Below, piece after piece: positions 16,471-25,342 of a stretch of DNA of 64,000 nucleotides. Both the position numbers and the translations under genes were made by a program. This stretch comes from Streptomyces albofaciens JCM 4342. GTDB taxonomy: Bacteria; Actinomycetota; Actinomycetes; Streptomycetales; Streptomycetaceae. The DNA lies in NCBI RefSeq assembly GCF_008634025.1, contig NZ_PDCM01000002.1:3125001-3189000 (forward strand), written 5' to 3'. How positions within the stretch are numbered: the stretch's first letter is position 1; every line of letters begins with the position of its first letter. The notes under the pieces are model-generated. The model saw nothing but the letters and a program-made list of their open reading frames with translations, made no database searches and had not been told where the DNA came from.

Positions 16471-18060
16471 TCACTCACCCACGATGACCTCCGCGGCCGC
16501 GCGTCCGCAGACACGGGCCGCGCCGTGGGTGGCGATGTGCAGGGCCCCGCGCGGGGGCGCCTGCGGCAGGCCCATTTCGACGACGACCGTGTCGGGCCGG
16601 GCGTCGAGCAGGGCGTCGAGGGCGTCCGTCATCCAGGCGTGGCGATGTGCGTCTCGGACGACGGCGACGATCCGCCGCTCCCCCGCCGCCCGCAGGATCT
16701 CCTCCGTCCGGGCGGACGTGCCAGCCGCGACGGCTCCGGCGTTCCCGGACGTGCCGGCCGCGGCGGCACCGGCATCCCCGTACGCGCCGGTCTCCGTACC
16801 GGGCAGCAGCCGCCCCAGCTCCGCAGCGACCCCCCAGGGCGTCTCGTCGCCGACGGCGATATTGGCGACGGGTGTGAAGGCCGCGACGTACGCGGGCGCG
16901 CTCAGCGGCTCGTACGGGCCGTTACGGGTGATCCGCAGCGCGCGGCGGGCCGCCACCAGGCCGGCCTCGGGTGCGGGCGCGACCCCTCGCTCCCCGGGGA
17001 GGGTCCCCTGTGCCGCGCCCGCACTCCGGGTCCACCGTGCCAGGGCGCGGACCCGCGCCGCGGCGTCGGCGAGCCGCTTCTTCGACAGCTCGCCGTCGCG
17101 TACCGCCCTCACCAGGGCGTCGCGCAGTCGCAGCACGGTGGCTTCGTCGGCCAGTCCGCCGCCGACGCAGATGGCGTCGGCGCCGGCGGCGATGGCCAGG
17201 ACGCTGCCCCGTTCGATGCCGTACGTCGCGGAGATGGCCCGCATCTCCATGCCGTCGGTGACGATCAGGCCCTCGAAGCCGAGGCCGCCCTCGGCGACGG
17301 GGGCGCGCAGCAGGCCGGTGAGCACATCGCGGCTGAGGGTGGCGGGCCGGGTGCCGTCCAGGGCCGGAAGCAGGATGTGCGCGCTCATCACGGCCTTGGT
17401 GCCGGCGGTGATCGCGGCCCGGAAGGGCACCAGCTCGCGTTCCTGGAGGGTGCGCAGGTCGGCGGCGATGCGCGGCAGGTCGTGGTGGGAGTCGACGGCG
17501 GTGTCGCCGTGGCCCGGGAAGTGCTTGGCGCAGGCGGCGACGCCGGCGGACTGGAGCCCTTCGACGTACGCGGCGGTGTGCCGGGCGACCAGCTGCGGAT
17601 CGGCGCCGAAGGACCGTACGCCGATGACCGGGTTGGCCGGGTTGGAGTTGACGTCGGCGGACGGCGCCCAGTTCAGGTTGACGCCGCACTCGGCCAGCCG
17701 GCGGCCCAGTTCGCGGGCCACGTCGTGGGTGAGCCGGGTGTCGTCGACCGCGCCCAGAGCGAGGTTGCCGGGAAAGGACGAGCCGCCGCGCACTTCGAGG
17801 CGGGTGACGTCGCCGCCCTCCTCGTCGATGGCGACGAGGACGTCCTCCCGTTCGGCCCGCAGCTCGGCGGTGAGCGCCGCGAGCTGGTCCGGCGAGGCGA
17901 TGTTGCGGCCGAACAGGCCCACCGAGGTCAGCCCCTCGCCGAGCCGGCGCAGCAGCCAGTCGGGCGCCGAGGTGCCGGTGAAGCCCGGCTGGAGGACGGT
18001 GAGCGCGTCGCGGGTGAGGGTGTCGGACGGGCGTACGAGTGTCGTCATGGCGCGCGTCAT
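16471..18060 (-). CDS. NagZ-type beta-N-acetylhexosaminidase (GH3)
   Basis: A 529-residue GH3 enzyme that releases N-acetylglucosamine from chitin or muropeptide fragments. KHFPGHGDTAVDSHHDLP is the family loop with the general acid/base His, and IVTDGMEMRAI holds the catalytic Asp nucleophile. The C-terminal third (about 340-529) is an extra domain with a low-complexity Ala/Gly-rich patch. No signal peptide is seen, so it acts in the cytoplasm on sugars imported by DasABC. ATG 18060 overlaps the dasC stop by 4 bp, implying translational coupling. Confidence 0.92.
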   Translation of the reverse strand: MTRAMTTLVRPSDTLTRDALTVLQPGFTGTSAPDWLLRRLGEGLTSVGLFGRNIASPDQLAALTAELRAEREDVLVAIDEEGGDVTRLEVRGGSSFPGNLALGAVDDTRLTHDVARELGRRLAECGVNLNWAPSADVNSNPANPVIGVRSFGADPQLVARHTAAYVEGLQSAGVAACAKHFPGHGDTAVDSHHDLPRIAADLRTLQERELVPFRAAITAGTKAVMSAHILLPALDGTRPATLSRDVLTGLLRAPVAEGGLGFEGLIVTDGMEMRAISATYGIERGSVLAIAAGADAICVGGGLADEATVLRLRDALVRAVRDGELSKKRLADAAARVRALARWTRSAGAAQGTLPGERGVAPAPEAGLVAARRALRITRNGPYEPLSAPAYVAAFTPVANIAVGDETPWGVAAELGRLLPGTETGAYGDAGAAAAGTSGNAGAVAAGTSARTEEILRAAGERRIVAVVRDAHRHAWMTDALDALLDARPDTVVVEMGLPQAPPRGALHIATHGAARVCGRAAAEVIVGE

Positions 18061-18887
18061 CCCTTCACTGCGCCGGCGGTCAGTCCGCCGACCGCCTTGC
18101 GTTGCAGGAACAGGAACAGGACCAGGATGGGCAGGGCGAAGAGCGAGGCGGCGGCCATCGTGGCGCCCCAGTCGTCGCCGAACTGGCTCTGGAACTGGGA
18201 GAGCCACAGCGGCAGCGTGCCCTTGTCCGGCTCCTTGTTGAGAACCAGCACGAGCGGGAATTCGTTCCAGGCGGTGATGAAGCCGAACAGCGAGGTGGCC
18301 ATCAGGCCGGGCGCCAGCAGCGGGAAGATGACCTTCACGAACGCCTGGGTACGGGTGCAGCCGTCGACCATCGCGGACTCCTCCAGCTCCTTGGGCACGG
18401 CGGCGACGTAGCCGCGCAGCGTCAGGAGGGTGAAGGGCAGCACCATCAGCATGTAGAAGAAGGTCAGCGGGACCAGGCTGTTCAGCATGTCGGCGTCGCG
18501 CACGATCATGTAGATCGAGATGACCAGGACCTCCCAGGGCGCCATCTGGGCGACCATGAAGGTCAGGATGATCCCCTTGCGGCCCTTGAAGCGCATCCGC
18601 GCGACGGCGAAGGACCCGCACAGGGCGATCAGCAGGGAGAGCCCGACGGCGAGCACCGTGACGGTGACCGAGTTGCCCACCAGGGACCAGAAGTTGGGCG
18701 CGTTGACGGCCGTCGTGAAGTGCTCGAAGGTGCCGTTCAGCGGGAACCACACCGGGTCCTCGGTGATGATGTCGCCGTTCGGCTTGAAGGCCGTGGTGAA
18801 CATCCAGTACACGGGGAAGGCGAACCCGAGGGCGAGCACGAGCGCCGCCGCGTTGGGCCAGATGCGGCCGAGCAGGGAGCGCTTCAC
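18057..18887 (-). CDS. dasC: chitobiose/GlcNAc-oligomer ABC transporter permease DasC
   Basis: A 276-residue inner-membrane permease of the MalG type with six membrane segments. The EAA loop reads ELEESAMVDGCTRTQAFVKVIFPLLAPGL (family signature for contacting the ATPase). It works with DasB and the binding protein DasA; the ATPase (MsiK in Streptomyces) is encoded elsewhere. The GTG at 18887 overlaps the dasB stop as GTGA, and its own stop overlaps the hexosaminidase start, so dasB-dasC-hexosaminidase form a coupled operon. Confidence 0.93.
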   Translation of the reverse strand: MKRSLLGRIWPNAAALVLALGFAFPVYWMFTTAFKPNGDIITEDPVWFPLNGTFEHFTTAVNAPNFWSLVGNSVTVTVLAVGLSLLIALCGSFAVARMRFKGRKGIILTFMVAQMAPWEVLVISIYMIVRDADMLNSLVPLTFFYMLMVLPFTLLTLRGYVAAVPKELEESAMVDGCTRTQAFVKVIFPLLAPGLMATSLFGFITAWNEFPLVLVLNKEPDKGTLPLWLSQFQSQFGDDWGATMAAASLFALPILVLFLFLQRKAVGGLTAGAVKG

Positions 18888-19867
18888 GCCTCGTCCTCCT
18901 CTTGCTTGAGGGTCAGTCGCAGGTAGTACGCGGTCATGGCGAGCAGCACGACGATCGTCAGCAGCGAGATGGCCGCGCCCATGCCGAAGTGGAGGTTGCC
19001 GACGCCCTCGGTGAAGGCGTAGATCGGCAGGGTCTCGGTGAGCCTGTCCGGGCCGCCCTCGTTGATCGCGAAGATCTGCGGGAACGCCTTGAAGACCCAG
19101 ATGATCTCCAGGAACGTGGTCGCCAGGAGGAACGGCTTGAGGAACGGGAAGGTGACGCTGGTGAAGACCTTCCAGGTGCCGGCGCCGTCCATCCGGGCCG
19201 CCTCGTACAGCTCCTTGGGGATGGTGGTGGTCGCGGCGTAGAGGTTCAGCGCCACGAACGGCAGCGACTGCCACACGATCAGCACGGTGATGACGAAGAA
19301 CGTGGACAGCTGGCTGCCGACCCAGTCGTAGTGGGCCATCGAGTGCCAGCCCAGCTTGTCCAGGACCCAGTTGACGACGCCGTAGCGGGCGTCGAAGAGC
19401 CACTGGAAGACGGTGGTGGCGGCGATCGCGGGCATCGCCCAGGCCAGCACCAGTGCGACGGACAGCACCAGGCGCATCTTCTTGCCGAGCCGGGCCAGCA
19501 GCAGGCCGATCAGCACACCCAGCACCATGATCAGGGTGACGTTGACGGCGGTGAAGACGATGGTGCGGACGGTGACCCGCCAGAACTGCTCGCCGCCCAG
19601 AATGTCCTGGTAGTTGCCGATCCCGCGCCACTCGGTGAGGTGCTGGATCAGCTGCTTCATGTTCAGGTTCTGGAACGAGAGGATCAGGTTCCGCACCATG
19701 GGCCAGCCCAGGAAGACCGCGGTGGCGGCCAGGGCCGGGATCAGCAGCAGGTAGGGGGCCTTCCCGGCGGCCCGGCCGGTCCCGCGGCGGCGACCGGGCG
19801 GCGGGGCGCCGCCCTTGCCGATCCGTGGCGCGGGATTCTGCACCGCGTCCTCGATCTGCACTGACAT
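18884..19867 (-). CDS. dasB: chitobiose ABC transporter permease DasB
   Basis: A 327-residue MalF-type permease. A hydrophilic N-terminal tail (to about residue 35) is followed by six membrane segments, and the EAA loop is ELYEAARMDGAGTWKVFTSVTFP. It pairs with DasC to move (GlcNAc)2 and related sugars. It lies 190 bp downstream of dasA, and that gap carries strong hairpins, so dasBC are probably transcribed at lower level than dasA. Confidence 0.93.
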   Translation of the reverse strand: MSVQIEDAVQNPAPRIGKGGAPPPGRRRGTGRAAGKAPYLLLIPALAATAVFLGWPMVRNLILSFQNLNMKQLIQHLTEWRGIGNYQDILGGEQFWRVTVRTIVFTAVNVTLIMVLGVLIGLLLARLGKKMRLVLSVALVLAWAMPAIAATTVFQWLFDARYGVVNWVLDKLGWHSMAHYDWVGSQLSTFFVITVLIVWQSLPFVALNLYAATTTIPKELYEAARMDGAGTWKVFTSVTFPFLKPFLLATTFLEIIWVFKAFPQIFAINEGGPDRLTETLPIYAFTEGVGNLHFGMGAAISLLTIVVLLAMTAYYLRLTLKQEEDEA

Positions 19868-19908
19868 GTCCCGCTTCTCCCCATCACCCGGTCGTGCTCG
19901 TGCTGGTG

Positions 19909-20034
19909 GTTCCGTACGGGGGCCGGGACGGCCGGCTCCCGTACGGAACGTTGGTGGCGGTCCCCGCGGCCGGCGCCGCCGCGGGGACCGCGGTCACTGG
20001 TTCCGGGGCGCGTCGCGCGGGTCCGTACGGACCG
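19909..20034 (-). terminator. three hairpins between dasA and dasB (attenuator)
   Basis: Three inverted repeats in 126 bp: arms GTTCCGTACGGG and CCCGTACGGAAC (19909-19949), a perfect 12-bp stem GGTCCCCGCGGC with its complement (19959-19988), and GGTCCGTACGGACC (about 20020-20034). They lie just after the dasA stop on the transcribed strand. Partial termination or mRNA protection would raise binding protein over permease, a common arrangement in ABC importers. Confidence 0.65.
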
Positions 20035-20057
20035 GACCGCCGGACGCGCCGCCGGGG

Positions 20058-21329
20058 TCACTGCTTCTGCGCCAGCCGCTTGTTGATCTCGGCCTCGACG
20101 TCCTTGGCGGCGTCCGCGGGGGCCTTGCCGTTGAGAACCGCGGTCATGTAGTTCTTGATCGGGTTCGGGGTGTTCTCGACCTGGGCCCACTCGGGGATCA
20201 GCGGCGTGGTGCCGCTGGACTTGGCGGCGCCGGGCGCGGCGGCCTCGGCGGCCGGGTTGCCCTTGGCGGCGTCCGCGAGGTCGGGGGACTTCGGGCTCCA
20301 GCCGACCTCCTTGACCATCTGTCCGTCGTTCTTCTTGGACAGCGCGACCTTCAGGAACTCCTTGGCGAGCTCCTGGTTCTGGCCGCCGCCGGCGACGGCG
20401 AAGTTGGAGCCGCCGAGGAAGACGCCCTCGGGCTTGTCGGCGGTCTCGCCCGGAATGGGGAAGAAGCCGATGTCGTCCTTGATGGCCGGGTTGGCCTTGA
20501 CTGCGGTGGGGCCCTCGTAACCCATGGCGATGATGGCGCCGGTCTTGCCCTTGGAGAAGATCTCCGCCTGCTGCGGGGTGGCCTCGTCCTTGTTCTTCGG
20601 GGCGGTGCTGAAGGCCTGGTACTGCTTGTAGATGTCCATGGCCTTGGAGACCTTGGGGTCACCGAGGTTGGAGACCCACTTGCCGCCTTCCTTCTTCACC
20701 AGGTCGGCGCCGGTGCCGATGGTCAGGCCGTCGAAGAAGTACCAGTTCTGGCCGGGCAGGTAGAGCGGCTCGGCGTCGGTCTTCTGCTTGATGGTGTCGA
20801 ACGCCTTGAAGAGCTCCGAGCGGGTCTTGGGCAGTTCCTTGATGCCCGCCTGCGCCCAGATCTTCTTGTTGTACATCACCACGCGGTTGCCCGCGTACCA
20901 GGGGAGCGCGTACTGCTTGCCGTCGACGAGGGAGGCCTTGTTGAAGGAGTCGTTCCAGTCCTTGCCGATTTCCTTCTTCAGGTCGCCCAGCTCCGCGAGC
21001 GCGCCGGCCTTGGCGTACGCGGCGGTCTGGGTGTTGCCGATCTCGACGACGTCCGGCGGGTTCTCCTCCGACAGGGCGGTGGTCAGCTTCTGCTGGATGC
21101 CGTTCCACTGCTGGACGCGGAATTCGACCGTGGCGCCGGTCTTCGCCTTGAAGTCCTCGGCGACCTGCTTGGTCCACTGCGTCGGGTTGGAGCCGTCCAT
21201 CACCCAGACGATGAGCTTCTTGCCCTTGAAGCCGTCGGCTCCCGCCGACCCGCTGCCGCTGGACCCACAGGCAGCGACACTCACCATCATTCCCGCGACT
21301 GCCGTCGCCGCTATGAGCCCACGCTTCAT
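20058..21329 (-). CDS. dasA: sugar-binding lipoprotein DasA
   Basis: A 423-residue extracellular solute-binding protein (SBP family 1) for chitobiose/GlcNAc oligomers. The signal peptide ends in a lipobox (VSVAACGSSG), so the mature protein starts at Cys21 and is anchored to the membrane. The body has IVWVMDGSNPTQWTKQVAEDFKAKTG and later PTAVKANPAIKDDIGFFPIPG, typical of the family. It is the first gene of the das transport operon and divergent from dasR. Two dre sites lie upstream. Confidence 0.95.
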   Translation of the reverse strand: MKRGLIAATAVAGMMVSVAACGSSGSGSAGADGFKGKKLIVWVMDGSNPTQWTKQVAEDFKAKTGATVEFRVQQWNGIQQKLTTALSEENPPDVVEIGNTQTAAYAKAGALAELGDLKKEIGKDWNDSFNKASLVDGKQYALPWYAGNRVVMYNKKIWAQAGIKELPKTRSELFKAFDTIKQKTDAEPLYLPGQNWYFFDGLTIGTGADLVKKEGGKWVSNLGDPKVSKAMDIYKQYQAFSTAPKNKDEATPQQAEIFSKGKTGAIIAMGYEGPTAVKANPAIKDDIGFFPIPGETADKPEGVFLGGSNFAVAGGGQNQELAKEFLKVALSKKNDGQMVKEVGWSPKSPDLADAAKGNPAAEAAAPGAAKSSGTTPLIPEWAQVENTPNPIKNYMTAVLNGKAPADAAKDVEAEINKRLAQKQ

Positions 21330-21364
21330 TGCGTTCTCCCCTAAAGGCTGGCTGGTGGTCTTTA

Positions 21365-21380
21365 ATGGTTTAGACCAGTG
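21365..21380 (-). promoter_or_regulatory. dre operator 1 upstream of dasA
   Basis: ATGGTTTAGACCAGTG, close to the dre consensus, 36-51 bp before the dasA start codon. It is probably the main repressor site for DasR at this operon. Confidence 0.8.
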
Positions 21381-21388
21381 CCCGCAGC

Positions 21389-21404
21389 TTGGCCTAGACC
21401 TTTT
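21389..21404 (-). promoter_or_regulatory. dre operator 2 upstream of dasA, next to a -35-like element
   Basis: TTGGCCTAGACCTTTT is a second dre-like sequence, centred 24 bp from the first. On the minus strand a TTGACA (plus-strand 21409-21414) lies just upstream, so this site covers the promoter spacer. A good -10 was not identified. Confidence 0.65.
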
Positions 21405-21638
21405 GGGGTGTCAAGGGTGTATAAGAGTCGCTGTCAGGTCCGTTACCGGACCGACATCTCGGGCCTGTCGCCGCGGTAGCGGCGTGTGCCCGCGAGGCAG
21501 ACGCTACGTTGGCGTCAGGCCCCGCGAGCGGGCACGGACCAGCAAGGGAGCATCGGGACCCCACCCGTGCCACGATGTGAGCCGCTACGTACGGAGGAGC
21601 CGGTGACGGCAGCGCGACAGGAGTCGGAGAGGCGGGCC

Positions 21639-22397
21639 ATGGAGACCGACGGGGGCAGTGCGGACAACGGCGGCGGCGCACGCACCGCCCGCGTACCGAA
21701 GTACTACCGCCTCAAGCGCCACTTGCTGGAGATCACCGAAACACTGCCGCCGGGCACCCCGGTCCCGCCCGAGCGGACCCTGGCCGCGGAGTTCGACACC
21801 TCCCGCACGACCGTACGCCAGGCCCTCCAGGAACTGGTCGTCGAAGGACGGCTGGAACGCATCCAGGGCAAGGGCACGTTCGTCGCCAAGCCCAAGGTCT
21901 CGCAGGCCCTGCAACTCACCTCCTACACCGAGGACATGCGGGCCCAGGGCCTGGAGCCCGCCTCACAGCTGCTGGACATCGGCTACGTCACCGCCGACGA
22001 CCGGCTGGCCGGACTGCTGGACATCGCGGCCGGCGGCCGGGTGCTGCGCATCGAGCGGCTGCGGCTGGCCAGCGGGGAGCCGATGGCCATCGAGACGACC
22101 CACCTGTCCGCGAAGCGGTTTCCCGCGCTGCGCCGCAACCTGGTCAAGTACACCTCGCTGTACACGGCACTGTCCGAGGTCTACGACGTCCGCCCGGCGG
22201 AGGCCGAGGAGACCATCGAGACCTCGCTGGCCACCCCGCGCGAGGCCGGGCTGCTCGGTACGGACGTGGGCCTGCCGATGCTGATGCTCTCCCGGCACTC
22301 GCTCGACGCCGAGGGCGCGCCGGTGGAGTGGGTGCGCTCGGTCTACCGCGGCGACCGCTACAAGTTCGTCGCCCGGCTGCGGCGTCCGGCGGACTGA
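21639..22397 (+). CDS. dasR: GntR/HutC-family regulator DasR
   Basis: Global repressor of aminosugar use, chitinases and, indirectly, development and antibiotics in Streptomyces. It has 252 residues, with an N-terminal winged helix ([30 protein letters not shown]) and a C-terminal UTRA domain that binds glucosamine-6-phosphate (from [15 protein letters not shown] to the end). ATG 21639 gives the length known for S. coelicolor DasR (254) and has GGAGAGG upstream; a GTG at 21603 with its own GGAGG is an alternative that adds 12 residues. It is divergent from dasA. Confidence 0.95.
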   Translation: METDGGSADNGGGARTARVPKYYRLKRHLLEITETLPPGTPVPPERTLAAEFDTSRTTVRQALQELVVEGRLERIQGKGTFVAKPKVSQALQLTSYTEDMRAQGLEPASQLLDIGYVTADDRLAGLLDIAAGGRVLRIERLRLASGEPMAIETTHLSAKRFPALRRNLVKYTSLYTALSEVYDVRPAEAEETIETSLATPREAGLLGTDVGLPMLMLSRHSLDAEGAPVEWVRSVYRGDRYKFVARLRRPAD

Positions 22398-22548
22398 GGA
22401 CCCCGACGGCGGGCCGGGTCCGTTTCCGCGCCCGGTAGCGGGGCCGCCCCTTCCCGCGCCCCGCCGCCCGGTCGCGTCGCGGTATGGCGCGATCCGCCCC
22501 GCTGCCTCTACGGTCCTTCCGTCGTCGCGTCGACGGGAGGACGTACCG

Positions 22549-24705
22549 GTGCGCCCAGCAGGCCAGCCCCGAACTGCCGCCAGCCCCCGCAAGATCGCCG
22601 TATGGACGGCCGTGGCGCTGGTCGGCGCCGCCGGCTGGACGCTGCTCGCGCTGTCCCGCGGGGAGGAGGTCTCGGCCGCCTGGATGGTCGCCGCCGCGCT
22701 CGGTTCGTACGCCATCGGCTACCGCTTCTACGCGCGCTTCATCGCCACCCGCGTACTGCGCGTCGACCGGACCCGGGCCACCCCCGCCGAACGCCTCAAC
22801 GACGGCGTGGACTTCCACCCCACCGACCGCCGGGTGCTGCTCGGCCACCACTTCGCGGCCATCGCGGGCGCCGGGCCGCTGGTCGGGCCGGTGCTCGCCG
22901 CCCAGATGGGGTATCTGCCCGGCACCATCTGGATCATCGTCGGCGTCGTCTTCGCGGGCGCCGTGCAGGACATGGTCGTGCTGTTCTTCTCCACCCGGCG
23001 CGACGGCCGGTCGCTGGGGCAGATGGCCCGCGAGGAGATCGGCGTGTTCGGCGGGGCCGCCGCGCTGCTCGCCGCCTTCGCCATCATGATCATCCTGCTC
23101 GGCGTACTGGCGCTGATCATCGTCAACGCGCTGGCCCAGTCCCCCTGGGGCACCTTCTCCATCGGCATGACCATCCCCATCGCCCTGCTGATGGGCTTCT
23201 ACCTGCGGGTACTGCGCCCGGGACGGGTCACCGAGGTCTCCCTGATCGGTGTCGCGCTGCTGGTGCTCGCGCTGGTGGCGGGCCGCTGGGTCGCCGACTC
23301 CCCGTGGGCCGGCACCTTCACGCTGGAGCCGAAGACGCTGGTCGTCTGGCTGGTGGCGTACGGGTTCATCGCGTCCGTGCTGCCGGTGTGGACGCTGCTG
23401 GCGCCGCGCGACTACCTCTCCACCTTCATGAAGATCGGCACGATCGCGCTGCTGGCGGTCGGTGTGCTGGTCACGCTGCCGAACCTGAAGATGGACGCGG
23501 TCACCCGCTTCGCCGGGCGCGGTGACGGCCCGGTCTTCGCGGGCTCGCTCTTCCCGTTCGTCTTCATCACCATCGCCTGCGGCGCGCTCTCCGGCTTCCA
23601 CGCCCTGATCTCCTCCGGCACCACGCCCAAGATGGTGCAGAAGGAGACCCAGATCCGCATGATCGGCTACGGCTCGATGCTCATGGAGTCGTTCGTCGCG
23701 GTGATGGCGCTGGTCGCGGCGTCGATCATCGACCCGGGGCTGTACTTCGCGATGAACGCGCCGGCCGGCGTCATCGGCGACACCGTCCGGTCGGCCTCGC
23801 AGGCCGTCGCGCACTTCGGATACAGCATCTCCCCCGACCAGTTGGCGGCCGCGGCCAAGGCCGTCGAGGAGCAGACGCTGCTGTCCCGTACGGGCGGCGC
23901 GCCCACCCTCGCCGTGGGGGTGGCGGACATCTTCTCGCAGGTGTTCGGTGGGGCCGGGATGAAGGCGTTCTGGTACCACTTCGCGATCATGTTCGAGGCG
24001 CTGTTCATCCTCACCGCGCTGGACGCGGGCACCCGGGTGGGCCGCTTCATGCTCCAGGACATGCTGGGCAACGTCTACAAGCCGTTCCGCAGGGTGGGTT
24101 GGAAGCCGGGGCTGGTGCTGTGCAGCGCGGCCGTGGTCGCGCTGTGGGGGTACTTCCTGTGGGTCGGCGTGCACGAACCGCTGGGCGGCATCAACCAGCT
24201 CTTCCCGGTCTTCGGCATCGCCAACCAGCTGCTGGCGGCGGTGGCGCTGACCGTCTGCACGACCCTGCTGGTCAAGTCCGGGCGCCTGAAGTGGGCCTGG
24301 ATCACGGGTGTTCCGCTCGTCTGGGACGCCGTCGTCACCCTCACCGCGAGCTGGCAGAAGGTCTTCTCCGGGGACCCCAAGGTCGGTTTCTTCACCCAGC
24401 GTTCGGTCTACCAGGACGCCATCGACGCCGGGAAGGTGCTGCCGCCCGCCAAGACCATGGACGACATGCACACCGTGGTCACCAACTCGACGGTGGACGG
24501 CGTGCTGTCGGCGGTCCTCGCGCTGCTGATCGTGGTGGTGATCGCGGACGCGGCCCGGGTGTGCGTGCGCCATCTGCGCGACCCGTCCGCGACCCGGCTC
24601 AGCGAGGCCCCGTACGTGGAGTCGGCGATCGTCGCGCCCGCCGGGCTGGTGGCCTCCAAGGAGGAGAAGGCGGAGCTGGCGGCGGCGGAGCGGAGCGGGC
24701 CGTGA
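22549..24705 (+). CDS. cstA: carbon starvation protein CstA (peptide/pyruvate transporter)
   Basis: A 718-residue integral membrane protein with about 16-18 membrane segments. Family hallmarks include YRFYARFIATRVLRVD, GHHFAAIAGAGPLVGPVLAAQMGYLPG (split here by its glycine-rich centre), and FEALFILTALDAGTRVGRFMLQD. E. coli CstA and BtsT import peptides or pyruvate under carbon limitation. GTG 22549 follows GGAGGACGTACC. The stop overlaps the start of the YbdD-type gene, which is the standard partner. Confidence 0.93.
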   Translation: MRPAGQPRTAASPRKIAVWTAVALVGAAGWTLLALSRGEEVSAAWMVAAALGSYAIGYRFYARFIATRVLRVDRTRATPAERLNDGVDFHPTDRRVLLGHHFAAIAGAGPLVGPVLAAQMGYLPGTIWIIVGVVFAGAVQDMVVLFFSTRRDGRSLGQMAREEIGVFGGAAALLAAFAIMIILLGVLALIIVNALAQSPWGTFSIGMTIPIALLMGFYLRVLRPGRVTEVSLIGVALLVLALVAGRWVADSPWAGTFTLEPKTLVVWLVAYGFIASVLPVWTLLAPRDYLSTFMKIGTIALLAVGVLVTLPNLKMDAVTRFAGRGDGPVFAGSLFPFVFITIACGALSGFHALISSGTTPKMVQKETQIRMIGYGSMLMESFVAVMALVAASIIDPGLYFAMNAPAGVIGDTVRSASQAVAHFGYSISPDQLAAAAKAVEEQTLLSRTGGAPTLAVGVADIFSQVFGGAGMKAFWYHFAIMFEALFILTALDAGTRVGRFMLQDMLGNVYKPFRRVGWKPGLVLCSAAVVALWGYFLWVGVHEPLGGINQLFPVFGIANQLLAAVALTVCTTLLVKSGRLKWAWITGVPLVWDAVVTLTASWQKVFSGDPKVGFFTQRSVYQDAIDAGKVLPPAKTMDDMHTVVTNSTVDGVLSAVLALLIVVVIADAARVCVRHLRDPSATRLSEAPYVESAIVAPAGLVASKEEKAELAAAERSGP

Positions 24706-24899
24706 GGGCGGCCGGGCGCGCGCTGCGCTGGATCCGGTGGTACGTACGGGAATTGACGGGCGAGAGCGCGTACGAGCACTACGTCGCTCATGTCCGGCAG
24801 CACCAGCCGGACGCGCCGGTCCCCAGCCGCCGGGAATTCGAGCGGCGGCGTGCCGCGGCGCGCGAGGGAGATCCCCGCTCGGGCTTCCGCTGCTGCTGA
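24702..24899 (+). CDS. YbdD/YjiX-family small protein, CstA partner
   Basis: A 65-residue protein read from GTG 24702, which overlaps the cstA stop as GTGA. It begins RAAGRALRWIRWYVRELTGESAYEHYVAHVRQHQPDAPV, with the conserved YEHY and the ...SREFERRR element of the family, and ends GFRCC. YbdD-like proteins are encoded directly after CstA in many bacteria and are thought to help its activity. The tight coupling supports a shared role. Confidence 0.88.
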   Translation: MRAAGRALRWIRWYVRELTGESAYEHYVAHVRQHQPDAPVPSRREFERRRAAAREGDPRSGFRCC

Positions 24900-25066
24900 A
24901 AGTCCGCGCTCACAGCCGAGTAGGCCCGCGTTCACAAGTGCGACGGCGCGCACCGTTGCCGTACCGATATGCGGACAGGTAGTGACGCGTACAACTTCCG
25001 TGGCTTAAATTTCCTGCCCACCACCCGCGTGATCACCGGGGACCGCCAGGGAACGGAGCCGCGCCC

Positions 25067-25342
25067 ATGCCAGAGCCGTCCGCATCAGCCGGAACACCAG
25101 CGGGCAGAGCCGCGCCGGTCATCACCCCCACCCGCGTGATCGCCGGGCTCTGCCTGGTCGCGCCCTTCGTGGCGATGCTGTGGGTGAGCTCGTACGCCAA
25201 GGTGGAGCCGACGCTCATCGGCATCCCGTTCTTCTACTGGTACCAGATGCTGTGGGTGCTGATCTCGACGGCGCTCACCACGGTCGCCTACAAGCTGGTC
25301 CAGCGTGAGCGGCGGCTGCGCAAGGGGGGTGCGGCGCGGTGA
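25067..25342 (+). CDS. DUF3311 small membrane protein
   Basis: A 91-residue protein with two membrane helices (VIAGLCLVAPFVAMLWVSSY and YWYQMLWVLISTALTTVAYK) separated by IGIPFFYW, the pattern of DUF3311. Such proteins are encoded just upstream of sodium:solute symporters, as here, where the stop overlaps the next start by 4 bp. It is probably a small subunit or assembly partner of the transporter. About 170 bp of DNA with no recognisable element separates it from the cstA unit. Confidence 0.88.
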   Translation: MPEPSASAGTPAGRAAPVITPTRVIAGLCLVAPFVAMLWVSSYAKVEPTLIGIPFFYWYQMLWVLISTALTTVAYKLVQRERRLRKGGAAR

